Shown piece after piece: positions 1-11,708 of a stretch of 64,000 nt of DNA. This DNA comes from Owenia fusiformis. Its lineage: Eukaryota > Annelida > Polychaeta > Sabellida > Oweniidae. The stretch lies in the NCBI GenBank assembly GCA_903813345.2, contig CAIIXF020000011.1, positions 13,315,754 to 13,379,753 of the forward strand, written 5' to 3'. A program made the position numbers and the translations under genes. The notes under the pieces are model-generated. The model did no database searches, was not told the DNA's origin, and saw only the letters and a list, made by a program, of their open reading frames with translations. Numbering within the stretch: position 1 is the first letter of the stretch; every line of letters starts with the position of its first letter.

Positions 1-2570
1 ATATTTACGATGCTTATTAAAGGCCCCGGCTAAAGTTTAAAAAAATTGTTTTACCATGTAAATATAATTTATCATGACTTAAAAGATGTATTGGATTTTT
101 TTCAAAAAGTTGACTTTAAAAAAGGTAATTGTTATTTCAATTTTCGTATATTTGAATTTCCTGCCATTTTAGCAGCAAAAGTTCCCATTTATTGATCATC
201 AAATACAACACATTTCACAATAAAACACACTATCGCCTCTTTTACATTGGATAGATCAAGTAAAAGTTAATAAGTAATTTCAACAACTAAATTAAATTTG
301 TAGGCATACATTATGTTTTATAGCAATTATAGTGCCCAAACTATTTTCAAAATTCATCAATTTTTTCTTCTCTAAATCTTTTCTGCTAAACTTTCAAATA
401 TTTATTTCTTCACCATTGCTTTAAATGAGAATTAACATTTTTAAATGTCTTTTGTCTGAACCAATTTTCAGCGCTTGGGAGTTCATTTTTCTTTTATTCT
501 TCAAATAATCTTCTTATTTTTTCATCATGAAATAGAATAGGATGCTATTCGTTGGTGTAAATTATTGCTTAATGATAGATACCTTTGACTAAACAAAAAT
601 ATTATTTGAAATAAGTTCCAAAAAGTCCTTCAAAAATACTTTTTTGAAATTAAAAAAGTTTCACTACAACATAAGCCAAAGTTGTTTAAACGTTATCAGG
701 GGCCTTTAAAAACAGGGGATTGATTTGTCCACCTGGTTAAAAATATGTAACCATTCGTTAAAGACGACCCCGACACCAATAAGAAACGATGGTTATAACA
801 CCACTTTTTGTGATTACATTAACTCAGCAGTTTAGTTTTGTCGAGAACATTATTTATCAAACTTTTCATTGGCAATTTATATCGGCAAAGAACTACAGAA
901 CAGAATGTTTACAATATTACAATTTATTACACACTGTATTCGAAAACACAAATAAACAAACATGTTTGGCATAGGGAATACATCCACCAGGGTATTAGCT
1001 ACAGACGAACCCGTTTACGAGGTGAAGACAATATTATACTTATATATACTTATATATACTATAAGGAGAACTTATATATAATTCATGAAGAACTGTATAT
1101 ACTATAATTATATAACCTCATAGGATACCTTATAAAACAATATAAGGAGTAAGTAAAATACAATAAACGTCACCTCTCAAATGTGAAATTATGTTAAAAT
1201 CTTTGGGGTAAGCCCAAAAATAAAACACCTTATAGGTGTTTGTATTCCCCAAAGGTTAAATTGGTATGCACCCGGGGAAAGGTAGGCGAGATGCACACGA
1301 TATAATGTTATTATATTAGTAAAATGTATACATTTCAGAAAGCCTTTCTGCTTCTCAAATTACGCATGGATATACTGTATCTTATTAACAGAATTGTAAT
1401 GTTGTCTCGGTTCCCATTGGCAACTGAAAGGGTTGATATTTCGTTTTTATAAAATTGGTTACTGTCAGAGATTTATTCCCCAGAGAAAATCATGATATCA
1501 AATATGTATTGCCATAAAATAATTACAAAATATGACATCTCCTAGAAAGTAATCGAAAGATTAAATTAAAAGTCATTTCCGATTACAAAAACCTGTCATA
1601 TTATAATATACATGTACATTTATATGCTGTGTGGGTAACTTTCCCAGTAATTCCCACACAGCCTAATATTGGATAATGTTACGTCTCGCTACCTTATACT
1701 TCGTCACTTTGTAAATTAGTGATACGAAATCCAAGACAATTATGCTAACCAACAAACAAGTAAAATTGGAATTGGAAAACTGCGAAAAATTCACCTAAGA
1801 ATTTGAATCGTATGTTTCTGTCTTATTTACAAACAAAAATTAAAAAATTTAAGACGTGATCACGATATTGGTTCACTTTTTTTGAATCGCTGTCAGCGAA
1901 TTTATTGTCAGTTTCTATTTGACATTCAGACACAATGAGACATTTGACATGCATATTAGTACCTGGCTATGCTACTATTTATGGGGCTGTAGTGTTCTGG
2001 GAACATCCGCTCTTGGATAGGCAAAAGTAAAAGGAACAAAACTTAATAGGTTTGTAGTTGGCTATATAATATAATGACGTAATTTTATTATAAACTACAT
2101 AATGTTATATGTTATGTTATATTTTATTTATGTCTCACGCCATTTAAAATACATACAATTATAAAACAATAATATTAAAATCGTCTGGCCCGGCCGGTGT
2201 CGACCTATGAGAGACTAGATTCAGTATGACTATATAAAAGGTTAAATTATCACAGTAGAGTACGTCTTTTTAAAATCATTTTTATAAGTGTTTTGGATAG
2301 TGTCCTTTGTAGGCTCTGTGTTGACATAATATTGCAAAATTGTTGAATATGGTTAAGCTGGTGAAAGTCAGGAATTTCCTTAACACAATCTAAAAACAAT
2401 GGAGTTCTCAGTTCTTCATAACTATTGCACTGTAAAAGAAAATGAAACTCGTCCTCAACAGTTAAATTATCACAGTGACATCGGCGATCCTGGAGCTATA
2501 TAACAATACTTTTTGCCGATAGGGCTAACAACCACGGGTGGTTATTTCAAGCATCGACATTATTTGAAAT
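1..2570. other. AT-rich intergenic or intronic stretch without a recognised gene
   Basis: No open frame here looks like protein-coding sequence; the short ones near 789-1107 are AT-rich and match nothing I know. Two small hairpins are visible: 1201-1254 (CTTTGGGG pairing with CCCCAAAGG, with an inner CACCT/AGGTG stem) and 1626-1662 (GCTGTGTGGG pairing with CCCACACAGC). Runs of TATATACT near 1035-1080 and of ATGTTAT near 2100-2130 are simple-sequence patches. The stretch may be upstream intron of the gene whose exons appear at 3893 and 5612. Confidence 0.5.
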
Positions 2571-2571
2571 A

Positions 2572-2629
2572 CTGTGTTCTGATTGGCTTGAATTGGACAC
2601 ACCTTGCCGAGTTATGTGTGAATGTGGAA
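2572..2629 (+). repeat. Dispersed repeat, copy 1 of a 55-58 bp unit
   Basis: This stretch and 4419-4471 share a diverged but clearly related sequence in the same orientation, including GGCTTGAAT followed by GGACACACCTTGCC and TATGTGTGAAT. The two copies are 1.85 kb apart and lie on either side of a candidate exon. I cannot assign the unit to a known element. Confidence 0.6.
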
Positions 2630-3053
2630 CCTTTAATAGTGTCTTATTAGAATTCGATATATTCCACCTCCTTGAAGGTTAGGGAATAATTACAGAAGTG
2701 GCATTTCCGTTTTTGTGGAAATCTTGAACCATTTCACTCACTACTTGTCAAGAGTGAGTTCAATGATTCTTTTTTTTCAATTTTAGCAGAGCAAAATAAT
2801 TGAAGATTTGTTCATCGTACTCAATAAGATCGGAATAAAGATGATTGATGTAAGATCAGTTAACTTTGATCTTACTACTGCTTTTAGAAGAATATTTTCA
2901 CATCCAAATCTCGTTGATGTTAGGTAACGTTTTGATGAGCTGTGATCATTTCGTTTCTTTTACATCTCGACTAAGCCATATACATGTGGGAGATAATTGC
3001 ATTTGTCATTAGTTGTTGGAATCGCACAAGAGATAAAGCAATTTTTCAAAACT

Positions 3054-3155
3054 TGACATCGAGTGTCACACGTAATTTCTCAATATGTGACATCGAGTGT
3101 CACGCCTAATTTCTCAATATTTGACATCGAGTGTCACATGTAATTTTTTACAACT
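3054..3155. repeat. 34-bp tandem repeat, three copies, each with a dyad
   Basis: Three copies start at 3054, 3088 and 3122, giving an exact 34-bp period. Each opens with TGACATCGAGTGTCA, an inverted repeat of TGACA and TGTCA around a 5-nt centre, followed by an AT-rich spacer. The dyads are the most conserved part and the spacer varies. This could be a small satellite, the core of a decayed element, or a cluster of protein-binding sites; the sequence alone does not decide. Confidence 0.8.
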
Positions 3156-3614
3156 TCAACTATTCAAGTACCATTGATATACTCCCAGACTACTACGAAT
3201 TTTTAGCTATGGATATTTGATATGAAGATTTAATTTGATTGAATGTCTTTTGATGTAATTTATGTAACTAATTTAATGTAATTAAATTATTGACTAGTAA
3301 ACCGAACAAACTAAACATACTTAGCCAAATGGGTTGCTCACAAACACATGGTGCGAAGAAGAGTGTGTTTTGAAAATCAGGCATTTTAAACAAACAACAG
3401 AAAAAATCACTAAATTGGAGAATGAACAGCTAAAAGAAGTTCTCGGGCATTATGTTTTTTCAACATTTGGAAATTTTAAATAAATTTTAATCATATAATT
3501 TTGTTGGCAAAATACTTCTCTCATGAAGCTTTTAACATTTCAACACTCGCCATTTTCACAATTTGTACCTTATTTGTTGTATACGACTTCTGTGTACTCT
3601 ACCTTTGCTTTCGT

Positions 3615-3678
3615 TCGATTTCGCTTCTTAATTAGAGAGCTCCGTCGGTATTTAATAACTAGACTCTGCGCGCAGGGC
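3615..3678 (+). repeat. Copy (a) of a dispersed repeat with AACTAGACTCTGC core
   Basis: The stretch contains CTTCTTAATTAGAGAGCT, then GGTATTTAATAACTAGACTC and the GC-rich TGCGCGCAGGGC. Related copies occur at 21610-21673, 34988-35018 and, inverted, 35553-35618. The shared layout is a CTTCTT/AGAGAGCT block, a GGTAGTTTA block, AACTAGACTC, then a CGCAGGG block. The family is unidentified and probably a short non-autonomous element or an element end. Confidence 0.65.
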
Positions 3679-3892
3679 ATTTCCATGCAGACAATTTTGT
3701 AAAATTGCCGCTCGTGTTGCAAAACTCTGGCAATAATTAATTTTATATTGAAAATGTCATAACTTATTGGAATAAAATAAATCACAAAAGAACAGATAGA
3801 AACGAGATCAGGAACTAGTCCTGTCATCAGGTTTACAAAAAGGCGCATGAAATAGAAAATGAGTAATTTTAATTGAACTGTTTAATTTCCAG

Positions 3893-5831
3893 ATGGATTA
3901 GCAATCGATGTATTTCCTGATATGGATGATGATATACAAGTGGATCCATTTGTACAAGTACTTTACAGGTAATAAGGATAAATTAATACAGTGCTTACAT
4001 AAGCAAATGCCACATTTCCCAAATGATCCTTATATCCCGTTAATAAGAAATGTGAAAAGCATGGCAGTATATTTAAGGATTTAAGCCCTGGTCTCAGTGC
4101 ATTGTTTGCCGAATCATACCATGAAGGTGTTGTTTCAAAAACAGTTTAGGAAACAACGCCTGAGTGGCCTGAGCAGCTACAACGCATTGGGTCTTGGGCT
4201 TAAATTCTTTTCACGCATTGCAATTTTTTCTACAAAAAATCATCCAAAAGGAACGAAATCACTAAAAGAACACATTTTCAATGCAATGTTTTACAAGGGT
4301 CAAGTTGACAAGTCATCAAATCAAATGAGAAAAGTCCATTCATCACCATGACAACTGTTTAGCTAGTGACCTTGCATGTGATATTGATATTTCACACACT
4401 GTTCTATATGTTAAATGCTGTGTACGGATTGGCTTGAATCGGACACACCTTGCCTAGCTATGTGTGAATTCGGCTTATACATATGCATCTTTATCATTAC
4501 ATTATGTATACAGTATTAGTTCCATATTTGTTACTTTTATGACGAATAAGTATATAGCAAGACTAAGTGCTGATCCCACGAGTCATTTTCATAGAATCAC
4601 CCCTTAAAGAATATTTATGGAGGTCATATCCAGATAAAAATCACTTTCTTAGTACTTATTTTGTACTTAATTCTTTTCAGAAGCATATACAGGGTGTCTC
4701 GTGTTTTCTTAAATTACAGGATGTCACGAACTTCAGAATAACTTCATACACACCAAAAACCTTTTCTAGATCAGTATTGTACACCCCCTTTAAAATTTGT
4801 CAACGCTGACTACCCCAAAAATTCCTCAATTTCATGAGGTCGAAAAAGTGATGACAAACCTATAGCTTTTAAAAATAACCAAATGTAAACAGGTTTTGAC
4901 ATGCTCTAATAGAGGAGTCAATTTTCCCAAAATTTTGAGGGGAGTGTTTTTAACTTAACAAATCACTTTTCTATGCATAGACCCCTTTGTTTGATATTTC
5001 GGACACCCTGTACGCAACTTGCTTGGATAAACACATTTAGTGCGATGATGATCATGCCTTGTAATCACATATGAAAGTAATCTGCATTCTTTAATCTTAC
5101 TACATTTGTCCCTTTAATAGTTCTGAGATTGCCGTTTAAGTTCCTGATGACCACGGAAGGGTTAGCTAATGGTCTAGTCACTGAACAACTTAAAATGTCG
5201 GATTAGGGTTAACCTCCACTAGAGCTAAACTTTGTCTGGCCTCTAAGTATCAGGCCCGTTGCCACAAGGGGGGGGGGGGGATACGAGCGACCCCCTTGGC
5301 CAAAATTCTTTCAAAATCATGCAGTTTTTCATCATTCTGAATGAGTGTGACAATTTTGGGGCCAAAGTTATCAAAAGTGAACCCCGTGGATTTTTTGGGC
5401 AAAAGCTGACTACGGGCCTGAATATGATTCTTTGTTCTTTATGTAGGCAGAAGATCACGACTCCTGTAATTAACATTCTCATTTTACATTGTACAAACTT
5501 CCGTAATAGCAAGGACGTTTCATTTGAGATCGTCAATATCAGACTATTTACTTCTAAATGTAAAACAATGGGGTTCTCCTCCGACAATTTTACATTTTTA
5601 TGTATTTTCAGGGACGACCTTGATTCTCACGACCCAGGTTATACAGCAATAGAAAGAAGAACTATATCAAAGCGACATTTTCCTAGTAAGAAGATATGTT
5701 GCGCCATGGCTATTAACCGGTGTCAGGGAGTTAAGGGAGTACGTTCTCATGCGGAGGTGCACTATTGTATAAAAACCATGGAGGGACTACTTTGTGGCAG
5801 CGTAGGACTTTGTAAGAAATTCTTGTTCTGA
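3893..5831 (+). CDS. Secreted cysteine-rich prohormone-like protein, last two exons (5' end not found)
   Basis: Two exons with good borders are seen. Exon 3893-3968 lies between TTTAATTTCCAG and GTAATAAG; exon 5612-5831 follows TGTATTTTCAG and ends in TGA. Entry phase is 1 and the joining phase is 2 on both sides, so the frame stays open. The first exon encodes an acidic segment with GLAIDVFPDMDDD. The last encodes ERR and KR basic sites, then a 51-residue C-terminal peptide beginning HFPSKKICCAMAINRC. It has six cysteines spaced CC-x6-C-x14-C-x8-C-x5-C. An acidic spacer, a dibasic site and a compact six-cysteine end resemble a neuropeptide or growth-factor precursor cut by furin-like proteases. 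The spacing does not match CART, insulin or the crustacean hyperglycemic hormones as I know them. The signal-peptide exon was not found and may be outside the window. The joining intron holds two MITEs. Confidence 0.6.
4419..4471 (+). repeat. Dispersed repeat, copy 2 (partner of 2572-2629)
   Basis: Same-strand partner of 2572-2629, sharing GGCTTGAAT, GGACACACCTTGCC and TATGTGTGAAT with scattered substitutions. It lies in the intron of the prohormone-like gene. Confidence 0.6.
4688..5012. mobile_element. Tc1/mariner-type MITE with ACAGGGTGTC ends
   Basis: The left end reads TACAGGGTGTC and the right end GACACCCTGTA, an inverted terminal repeat flanked by TA, the target typical of Tc1/mariner transposons. 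The body of about 325 bp has no transposase frame, so it is non-autonomous. It sits in the intron of the prohormone-like gene. An open frame that crosses its left border (4567-4809) is judged spurious. Confidence 0.75.
5251..5420. mobile_element. MITE with CAGGCCCGT...ACGGGCCTG ends, copy 1
   Basis: A 170-bp element opens with CAGGCCCGT and closes with ACGGGCCTG, with a G-run near the left end and the internal stretch TTTCAAAATCATGCAGTTTT. The copy at 55888-56058 has the same ends and internal sequence, which confirms a family. No clear target-site duplication remains here. Overlapping open frames on both strands are artefacts of the element, except that the + frame runs on into the real exon at 5612. 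Confidence 0.8.
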
Positions 5832-5917
5832 TCGGGACGTTGAATGGATGTAAATGTACAACCTCTGTCTCCATTTGAGACATTATGGGGACCGACCGTT
5901 CATTAGACTAGATGCAG

Positions 5918-5923
5918 AATAAA
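5918..5923 (+). terminator. Polyadenylation signal of the prohormone-like gene
   Basis: AATAAA lies 86 bp after the stop codon at 5829-5831, a normal 3'UTR distance, and supports this being the true 3' end of the gene. Confidence 0.65.
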
Positions 5924-6216
5924 ACACTACTTTCTTGCATATGATTTATAATGTTAGCTGCATTATTGTATAACTATTATATTTCATTGCAAAAAGTGTA
6001 TTTTGTGAAAGTCCCTTAAATTGTTTTTCAAAATATGTTGCCCAAAATGTAAACTCTTTTATATCAATTATATTCTGAGAAGTTAAGGGTGAGTTTCGAG
6101 TGAATGTAGTTCTCGAGTTATCGCTATACCGTATATACACGGATACTGCACTTTTCAAACAAATTATCGAAATGATCAGTTTATTATGGGGACCGATAAA
6201 AACTCGTGAGAGTAGG

Positions 6217-6296
6217 GGAAAAGAAAAATCGTAATTTCGAGGCGGACATTTTGTTACCCGTTACGGTAACTAGTTTGAAAAGGGCAGTACCAGTGG
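6217..6296 (+). repeat. Direct repeat, copy 1 of a roughly 80-bp unit
   Basis: Shares with 7771-7856 the blocks AAGAAAAATCG, GACATTTTGTTACC, CGGTAACTAGTTTGAA and a CAGT-CCAGTG end. The copies are about 1.55 kb apart in the same orientation and flank an inverted CTGGGGACAATT pair, as if both belong to a duplicated or composite element. Confidence 0.65.
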
Positions 6297-7770
6297 TAGT
6301 TACAATATTCTTTAGCTTTGTTATTAAAAAGTATCTACAATTTTTTAGTATACCATTGTGAAAATCTTAACAGTTTGATACCTGTCTGGTTTATTATCGA
6401 GTTATCTATTGCAAAAACGTTATACTTGTTTGAATTTACATATTTCGATGCCACGGTAACAAAATTGTCTAATATATTTTAACATGTTAACATTTTTACT
6501 GTATGATTTCCAACTTAATCTAAGCATTACTCTTTGAGTTATTACTATAGTAAAAATGTAGTGTTACAAACGCCATAGCAACCGTCATGTCACCAACCGC
6601 CAACCAATATGTCACCACGTTATACTGGAGGCGCATGACACTGATAAGGGCCACATTTGCAACTACGTAAAGACAATCATACCGATTTCGACCAGATCAT
6701 TCTCCTTACAAAGGTCTCCAAAGTATCTTTTTCTTTTTAAGATATAGCATAACATATTTGGATACAAATCGACCTCCTTCTTGGTGAAAATGATGAAAAT
6801 AAAAATTTCCTACGTCGTACACGTCGCACGAAACTGGGGACAATTAGAGTAACATTATGGCGTCAAAATACCAAAACAATACAATGGCCAGTATAGGGCG
6901 CAATCAGCATTATAACGTCAAAAACGACAAGCGTTACATTTTGTCAAGTTTAGTCAACTTAAAAATAAGATGCTTTATTCTTATTCAATCCTGGTGAAAT
7001 TCACAGAGCAAGTAGATCTCGAGGACAATATTTCTAAAATGTTTTTGATTTTTGAAAAACGGTCAGGAAATCCACTCGGGGCGTTAGTAAAAATTGATAT
7101 GTATGGGATTTGTGGTAAAAAATCGATGCGTTACATTTTTTCAAGTCTCTAAAAGCAACTCTTATTCTCTTATTATTTGAAAAATAAAGAAATCGGTTAT
7201 TGTTTTGTAAATTTCGCCATGACAATATTGTGCAGTTAAATTTTTTTTGAAATCAGACCTAAATTAGTAGGTTAAATAAAGGTAAACTTATTGCTTGTGT
7301 CCCTCGCCTTCAAAACCTTACACAATTTTGAAAATCTTAAAAGCGTTCATATAAGACGATTTGAACTGTAGCCGCTAGGCAATTGTGACGTCATAAAAGC
7401 ACATGTTTCAATGAATAAAATGTGAAATTTTAGTAAAATTCTGATCAGTATTTCAAAAGTTATCCTGATTTCAACGAACCGTGTAAGCGTGAAATGTTAC
7501 GCCTTACAGCGTATTTGACGATGTCGGAGTACATTTAACTTAGAAAATATGGTATATCCCATCACACTTTTCATGGAAAAATAATTTCAGTGAAATGTGA
7601 ATAAAAAATACTTCAAAATGATATATAATGCATATAGTTAGCTTTTTAAATAAGGCAGATATTAACGCTTAAAGCTGAGATTAGCCCGTATTTTCCGAAT
7701 TGTCCCCAGGTCCGTGCACGTCATAACGACGGAAGTTTAACCATTTTCTTAGAAAGGAAACTTGTGAAAT

Positions 7771-7856
7771 AAGGAAAAAAGAAAAATCGAACCTTTGAGG
7801 TTCCGACATTTTGTTACCGATTCGGTAACTAGTTTGAAGAGTACAGTGCCAGTGCG
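7771..7856 (+). repeat. Direct repeat, copy 2 (partner of 6217-6296)
   Basis: Same-strand partner of 6217-6296 with small insertions, around ATTTTGTTACCGATTCGG and GGTAACTAGTTTGAA. Confidence 0.65.
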
Positions 7857-10509
7857 GAACTCAACTTAAATCAACTTAAATCTTCGATAAAGCAAAGAAA
7901 GTCCTTTCCGATATGATCTTATTAAAAACTGATCTGATTACGGCCAAAGGTATTCTTTATTAGGAATTTATTTGATCTCTAGTCCGACCTCCTGGAACGC
8001 ATTGAATACTTGCACTCGTTTCATTCTCAGGGAGAAATCATTTGATCTTCAGGAGATGAGGGGGTTGTAAGGCTTTTTGTGAACCAAAATAAATCCCAAA
8101 TATTCTTAGCTGGTGGTTTTTAGGGTGCAATATGCATGTATATTTGTCTATAATCACAATCCAAATATAATATTAAATATATATCCTAATATAATATTCA
8201 CTCAGCTGATATTCATCATCAGGCCCCATCTAGATCAAATGGCCCGTTTGGTGTAAAAAACACCGAAGATGTTATAAAAAATTATTTTGGTTATAATTAT
8301 GAAAAATACAATCAACTGTTTTATCACTTGCAACAGAATATCACTTGCACGAAATCACAATATCTCGCACAATCGTATTGTTAATTTAAAATTTTCCAGT
8401 TTTCCAATTATCTTTAAGTACTTCTGAGACTGTCGCTATATGAGAGCGTAGCGAACTAATCTACTTAAAGGATGCATTTCGACCCTTTCGATTATTCCAT
8501 AAGCCAACGATATTCGATATGGGCCTAGATCAAACGTTTTATTATTGAGGTTAAAATAAGAAAAATGGATTATATATTTTCAGTCTATCCAGCCCCTTGT
8601 CTTAATTTATTCTATCCAGATTATCATTAATCTCCTCAGTTATTGAATAATATTTACAATCGAACGCTATATATTGAAATGAACGCAAATATTGATATAA
8701 AACCAATAGGAACATTTTGCTTGCATAAAAGGGTTTTGTCTAAAAATCTTGGACTTTACCACAAAGGCGATTAGAGCGATGTTTTCTATTGACATGTTAA
8801 ATCTCTTTAAAATACCCTGTTTGAAACTCCTCCATGGTTCCACTGGTGTTTAATAATATTCTGAAAAACTATGAGAAAGCAAATTACCCCTTCTAGGGTT
8901 TTATGTACCCATAGTATACAATTCACGCCTGTATACTTTATTTTTCTTATGGTTCAATGTATCCATTCTCAATTACATTTTTAACATGAACGCCATGATA
9001 TCTTTATGTAAGGGCGGAGCTTTGGTGTGGAAGCAAAATACTATAGTAGATTATTGGAACTATTTTGGGGTAGATTAACCTGGGCTAGACTTTATACATT
9101 CAAAAAGACACAAGGTGTAAATACAACATAGACGCTTCACTGGAAGATCCTCAAAGGCTACTGACTGAACTTTGTTAGATGCAATGTGATGATGATTTCA
9201 GATTCATTTAGCTGTTTAAGGTAAGCCTATCTGTACACTGTAATTGCTATCTTGATGAAGGCAGAGAACAAACTAATGAGATCTGAAAAGAAACTAGGTA
9301 GTGATCCAGAGTTTTTCATTACGAGTCGAGTATTTCTTTACACATAGTTTTTTTTTATTTACAATGGCGTTCTTTCTCATCCAAAATCATAATTTCAGGC
9401 GTAAATGTGATGATTTCAACGTCCATGGCTTTCAAAAGGCTTTCAGTGATGACTAAAACCGCACCACTAAATGTTTGGATATCACTATCAATCCCGACAT
9501 TCTCAACGCGGGACTACAAAATACATTTTAAATAATTAATTTGGAATATAAAATTAAATATCAAATTGACAAGTTCATCTTGATCGCATTGGAAATTGCT
9601 AAGAGGGACGGGGGTACAATGTGTTTGAAATTCCCTTTTGAATATCTTTGAAAAATTCGGCCCATTTTGAATTCCGGAATATTTAACAAGAACTTTTTCT
9701 CAAAATGCCTAGTTTGAAAAAAACATAATAACTGCAGTTACGAAGGCGGGTGTCCAGACCTAAAATGAATAAGGAACGAGGTCTTAGACCAATGTCTGAT
9801 AGCGACTGTAAACTTCTGGCCGTCCTCCAAGACGTTTCTGGGTTTCGTCTCTAATGAGTACCTTCTTAATAGAAGGTATACTCGCACTGGACTAAATATT
9901 ACGAGTTCGAAGCCCTATCATTATGTATTGTTAAACTATTGCTAAATCAATTGCTTACAAATGAGGTGGAAAAATGAAAAACAGACTCAAAATGTCTCCA
10001 GCCTATTCACGATCATAGAATAGTTGTTTACCTCCATTAAGATTCTTTCATGGCCTTCCCGGGGTGCTCATTTATTTCTTCTGGGGGGATTTCAGTCCAT
10101 TAGCTCTTTTGCAGTAAGTAACTCTTTGAGAGAGAATAAGACAATGAGGGCATAAATCAACGCTGATGAATGAATCATAATTGTATCTAATAATGAAGCT
10201 ATGCATTTATGCATTTTTTCAAGATCAGTAATGGACGCAGTCATTGCAGCATATTCGGTTTATTTAATAATACACCGACAGTAATGTTAAAGTTATGTTA
10301 ATTTTGATTATTGATCTGAGTTTACATGATGTTAACAATATAATGAAATTATTCTTTGCAAAAACAGCCAACTTATTAACAGCAAAACGTATCGTATCCC
10401 ACACCTACTGAGGTTCTAGTTACGATAACGGTCCAATCTTATATTCTTTTAACATCAATTTTAAAACTGCTTTTGAAAAAGTCATGACTCCAAGTTTTAA
10501 AACCCGTAG

Positions 10510-10764
10510 AAGTTTGGCAAGCTTAGCTCCTTCATTGAACTACATGTTAAAGCCTCTTCATGTTTTATTTTTTTTATTTACATAACCTGTGAGGAAAATA
10601 CTTATTATAATATTGATGGAAATGTAACTTGACTTCATTTCAAATGCCTCCAAATTTCCCCAATCTTTCCCTCAATTACAATAGGTCAAAAATTGATGAT
10701 AAATTTTTGAAAATCGTCATTCCCATGTAAACCAATGGAAAATGTTGGGTTCGGGGCAAATCTT
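10510..10764 (+). repeat. Dispersed repeat, inverted partner of 21783-22010
   Basis: About 255 bp here is similar to the reverse complement of 21783-22010. Shared blocks include AAGTTTGGCAA, GTTAAAGCCTCTT, AATTGATGAT and ATCGTCATTCCCATGTAAA, ending in TCGGGGCAAAT. The pair is separated by about 11 kb and brackets the coiled-coil gene and most of the Kazal gene. No coding potential or terminal structure was seen, so the family is unassigned. Confidence 0.7.
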
Positions 10765-10989
10765 ATTTCAGAATATCCATCCAGTAAAAGATTCACCAAA
10801 ATGTTTTTATATAGTCATTTTTGAAAATCATTTTCCGCCTCCTGTGTTATTTCAATGGGCGGAGTTTTTTGAAAAATAATTTTGACTTTGAGGACCTATA
10901 ACTTTTTTAAACCCGAAGTAACGCATTAATTTTTTATGAAATAAAGTTAGCAAATTCAATTGACAATTAACCTAATCTTTTGCAAATTA

Positions 10990-11370
10990 TAATTTGGCTC
11001 AGAGCTAGAAAATATAGTTTTTTAGAATATATACATTCGATCAATACCAACACTAAGTTGTATCATCCTTCTAAGTTCATACAACCATCAACTAGAACGG
11101 ATGCATACAAATTTAGCTATTTCCCTAAGACAATAGCTAAATGGAACATTCTATCTGGTGACATCTTAGACTGTGTGACAGTCTAAATAGTTTTAAATCA
11201 TCATACTATGCCTTTGTCAATAACTGCAATTAAATAGCTGTGTGTCCCAAGTGCACAGCAACAAGCCTGCACTACTGGTAAAGAGGGGTGATGTCAACGC
11301 GGTAGCCTGACAGTCGCCCCGGGGTATTTCAACATAAAGGGACTTTCTAGGGAGGTACATGGGCCAACCA
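10990..11370 (+). mobile_element. 3' end of a 5'-truncated LINE (reverse-transcriptase C-terminus)
   Basis: The translated stretch contains IQPSTRTDAYKFSYFPKTIA followed by KWNILSGDI. This is the pattern seen at the C-terminus of CR1/jockey-like LINE reverse transcriptases (RTDYYKYSFFPRTI, WN, LP, then a short FK helix). A frameshift near 11177-11185 separates this from the final SLNSFKSSYYAFVNNCN and its stop. A GC-richer tail to about 11370 is probably LINE 3'UTR. Nothing of the palm or endonuclease domains lies upstream, so it is a dead 5'-truncated copy, 340 bp upstream of the coiled-coil exon. Confidence 0.75.
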
Positions 11371-11708
11371 GAAAGGTTCCTTTCCATTTTAAAATGAGTT
11401 GTAAACCTTAGATCTATTTTTAAATGTTAAGGTTTTAAATTATATTCTATTCAAATTCTATCACTGTTAAATTATATATCTGCTTTATATGGGCTTATTA
11501 GCCATTTGCAGATTATTGACATAGACAGAGGTTTGGAATTCGATTTTTAAAATAAGCCACAATTTAATATGAATTGTGACATTCATATTGCCAATAATCA
11601 AAATCTCGGCAAGTCATGGACTATAACCAAAACTTCTGATGTAACGTTCATCCATTCCACTCAATTTTATGACATTTATTGACTTTTAAAACTTTTCTCT
11701 GATTGTAG

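Larger units (their letters stand above)
5930..10480. other. Long non-coding stretch with degenerate repeats
   Basis: No convincing exon is seen. An inverted pair containing CTGGGGACAATT faces inward at about 6815-6846 and 7693-7722, inside a direct repeat pair (6217-6296 and 7771-7856), so an old element of about 0.9 kb is likely here. From 7900 to 10480 I see only AT-rich unique sequence. Confidence 0.45.

Noticed and set aside
789-1107. Two overlapping small ORFs
   Set aside because: AT-rich, overlapping in different frames, no motif and no splice support.
1934-2026. Signal-peptide-like ORF (MRHLTCILVPGY...) as first exon of the prohormone-like gene
   Set aside because: A donor-like GTAAAA follows, but it gives phase 0, which does not fit the phase-1 entry of the exon at 3893.
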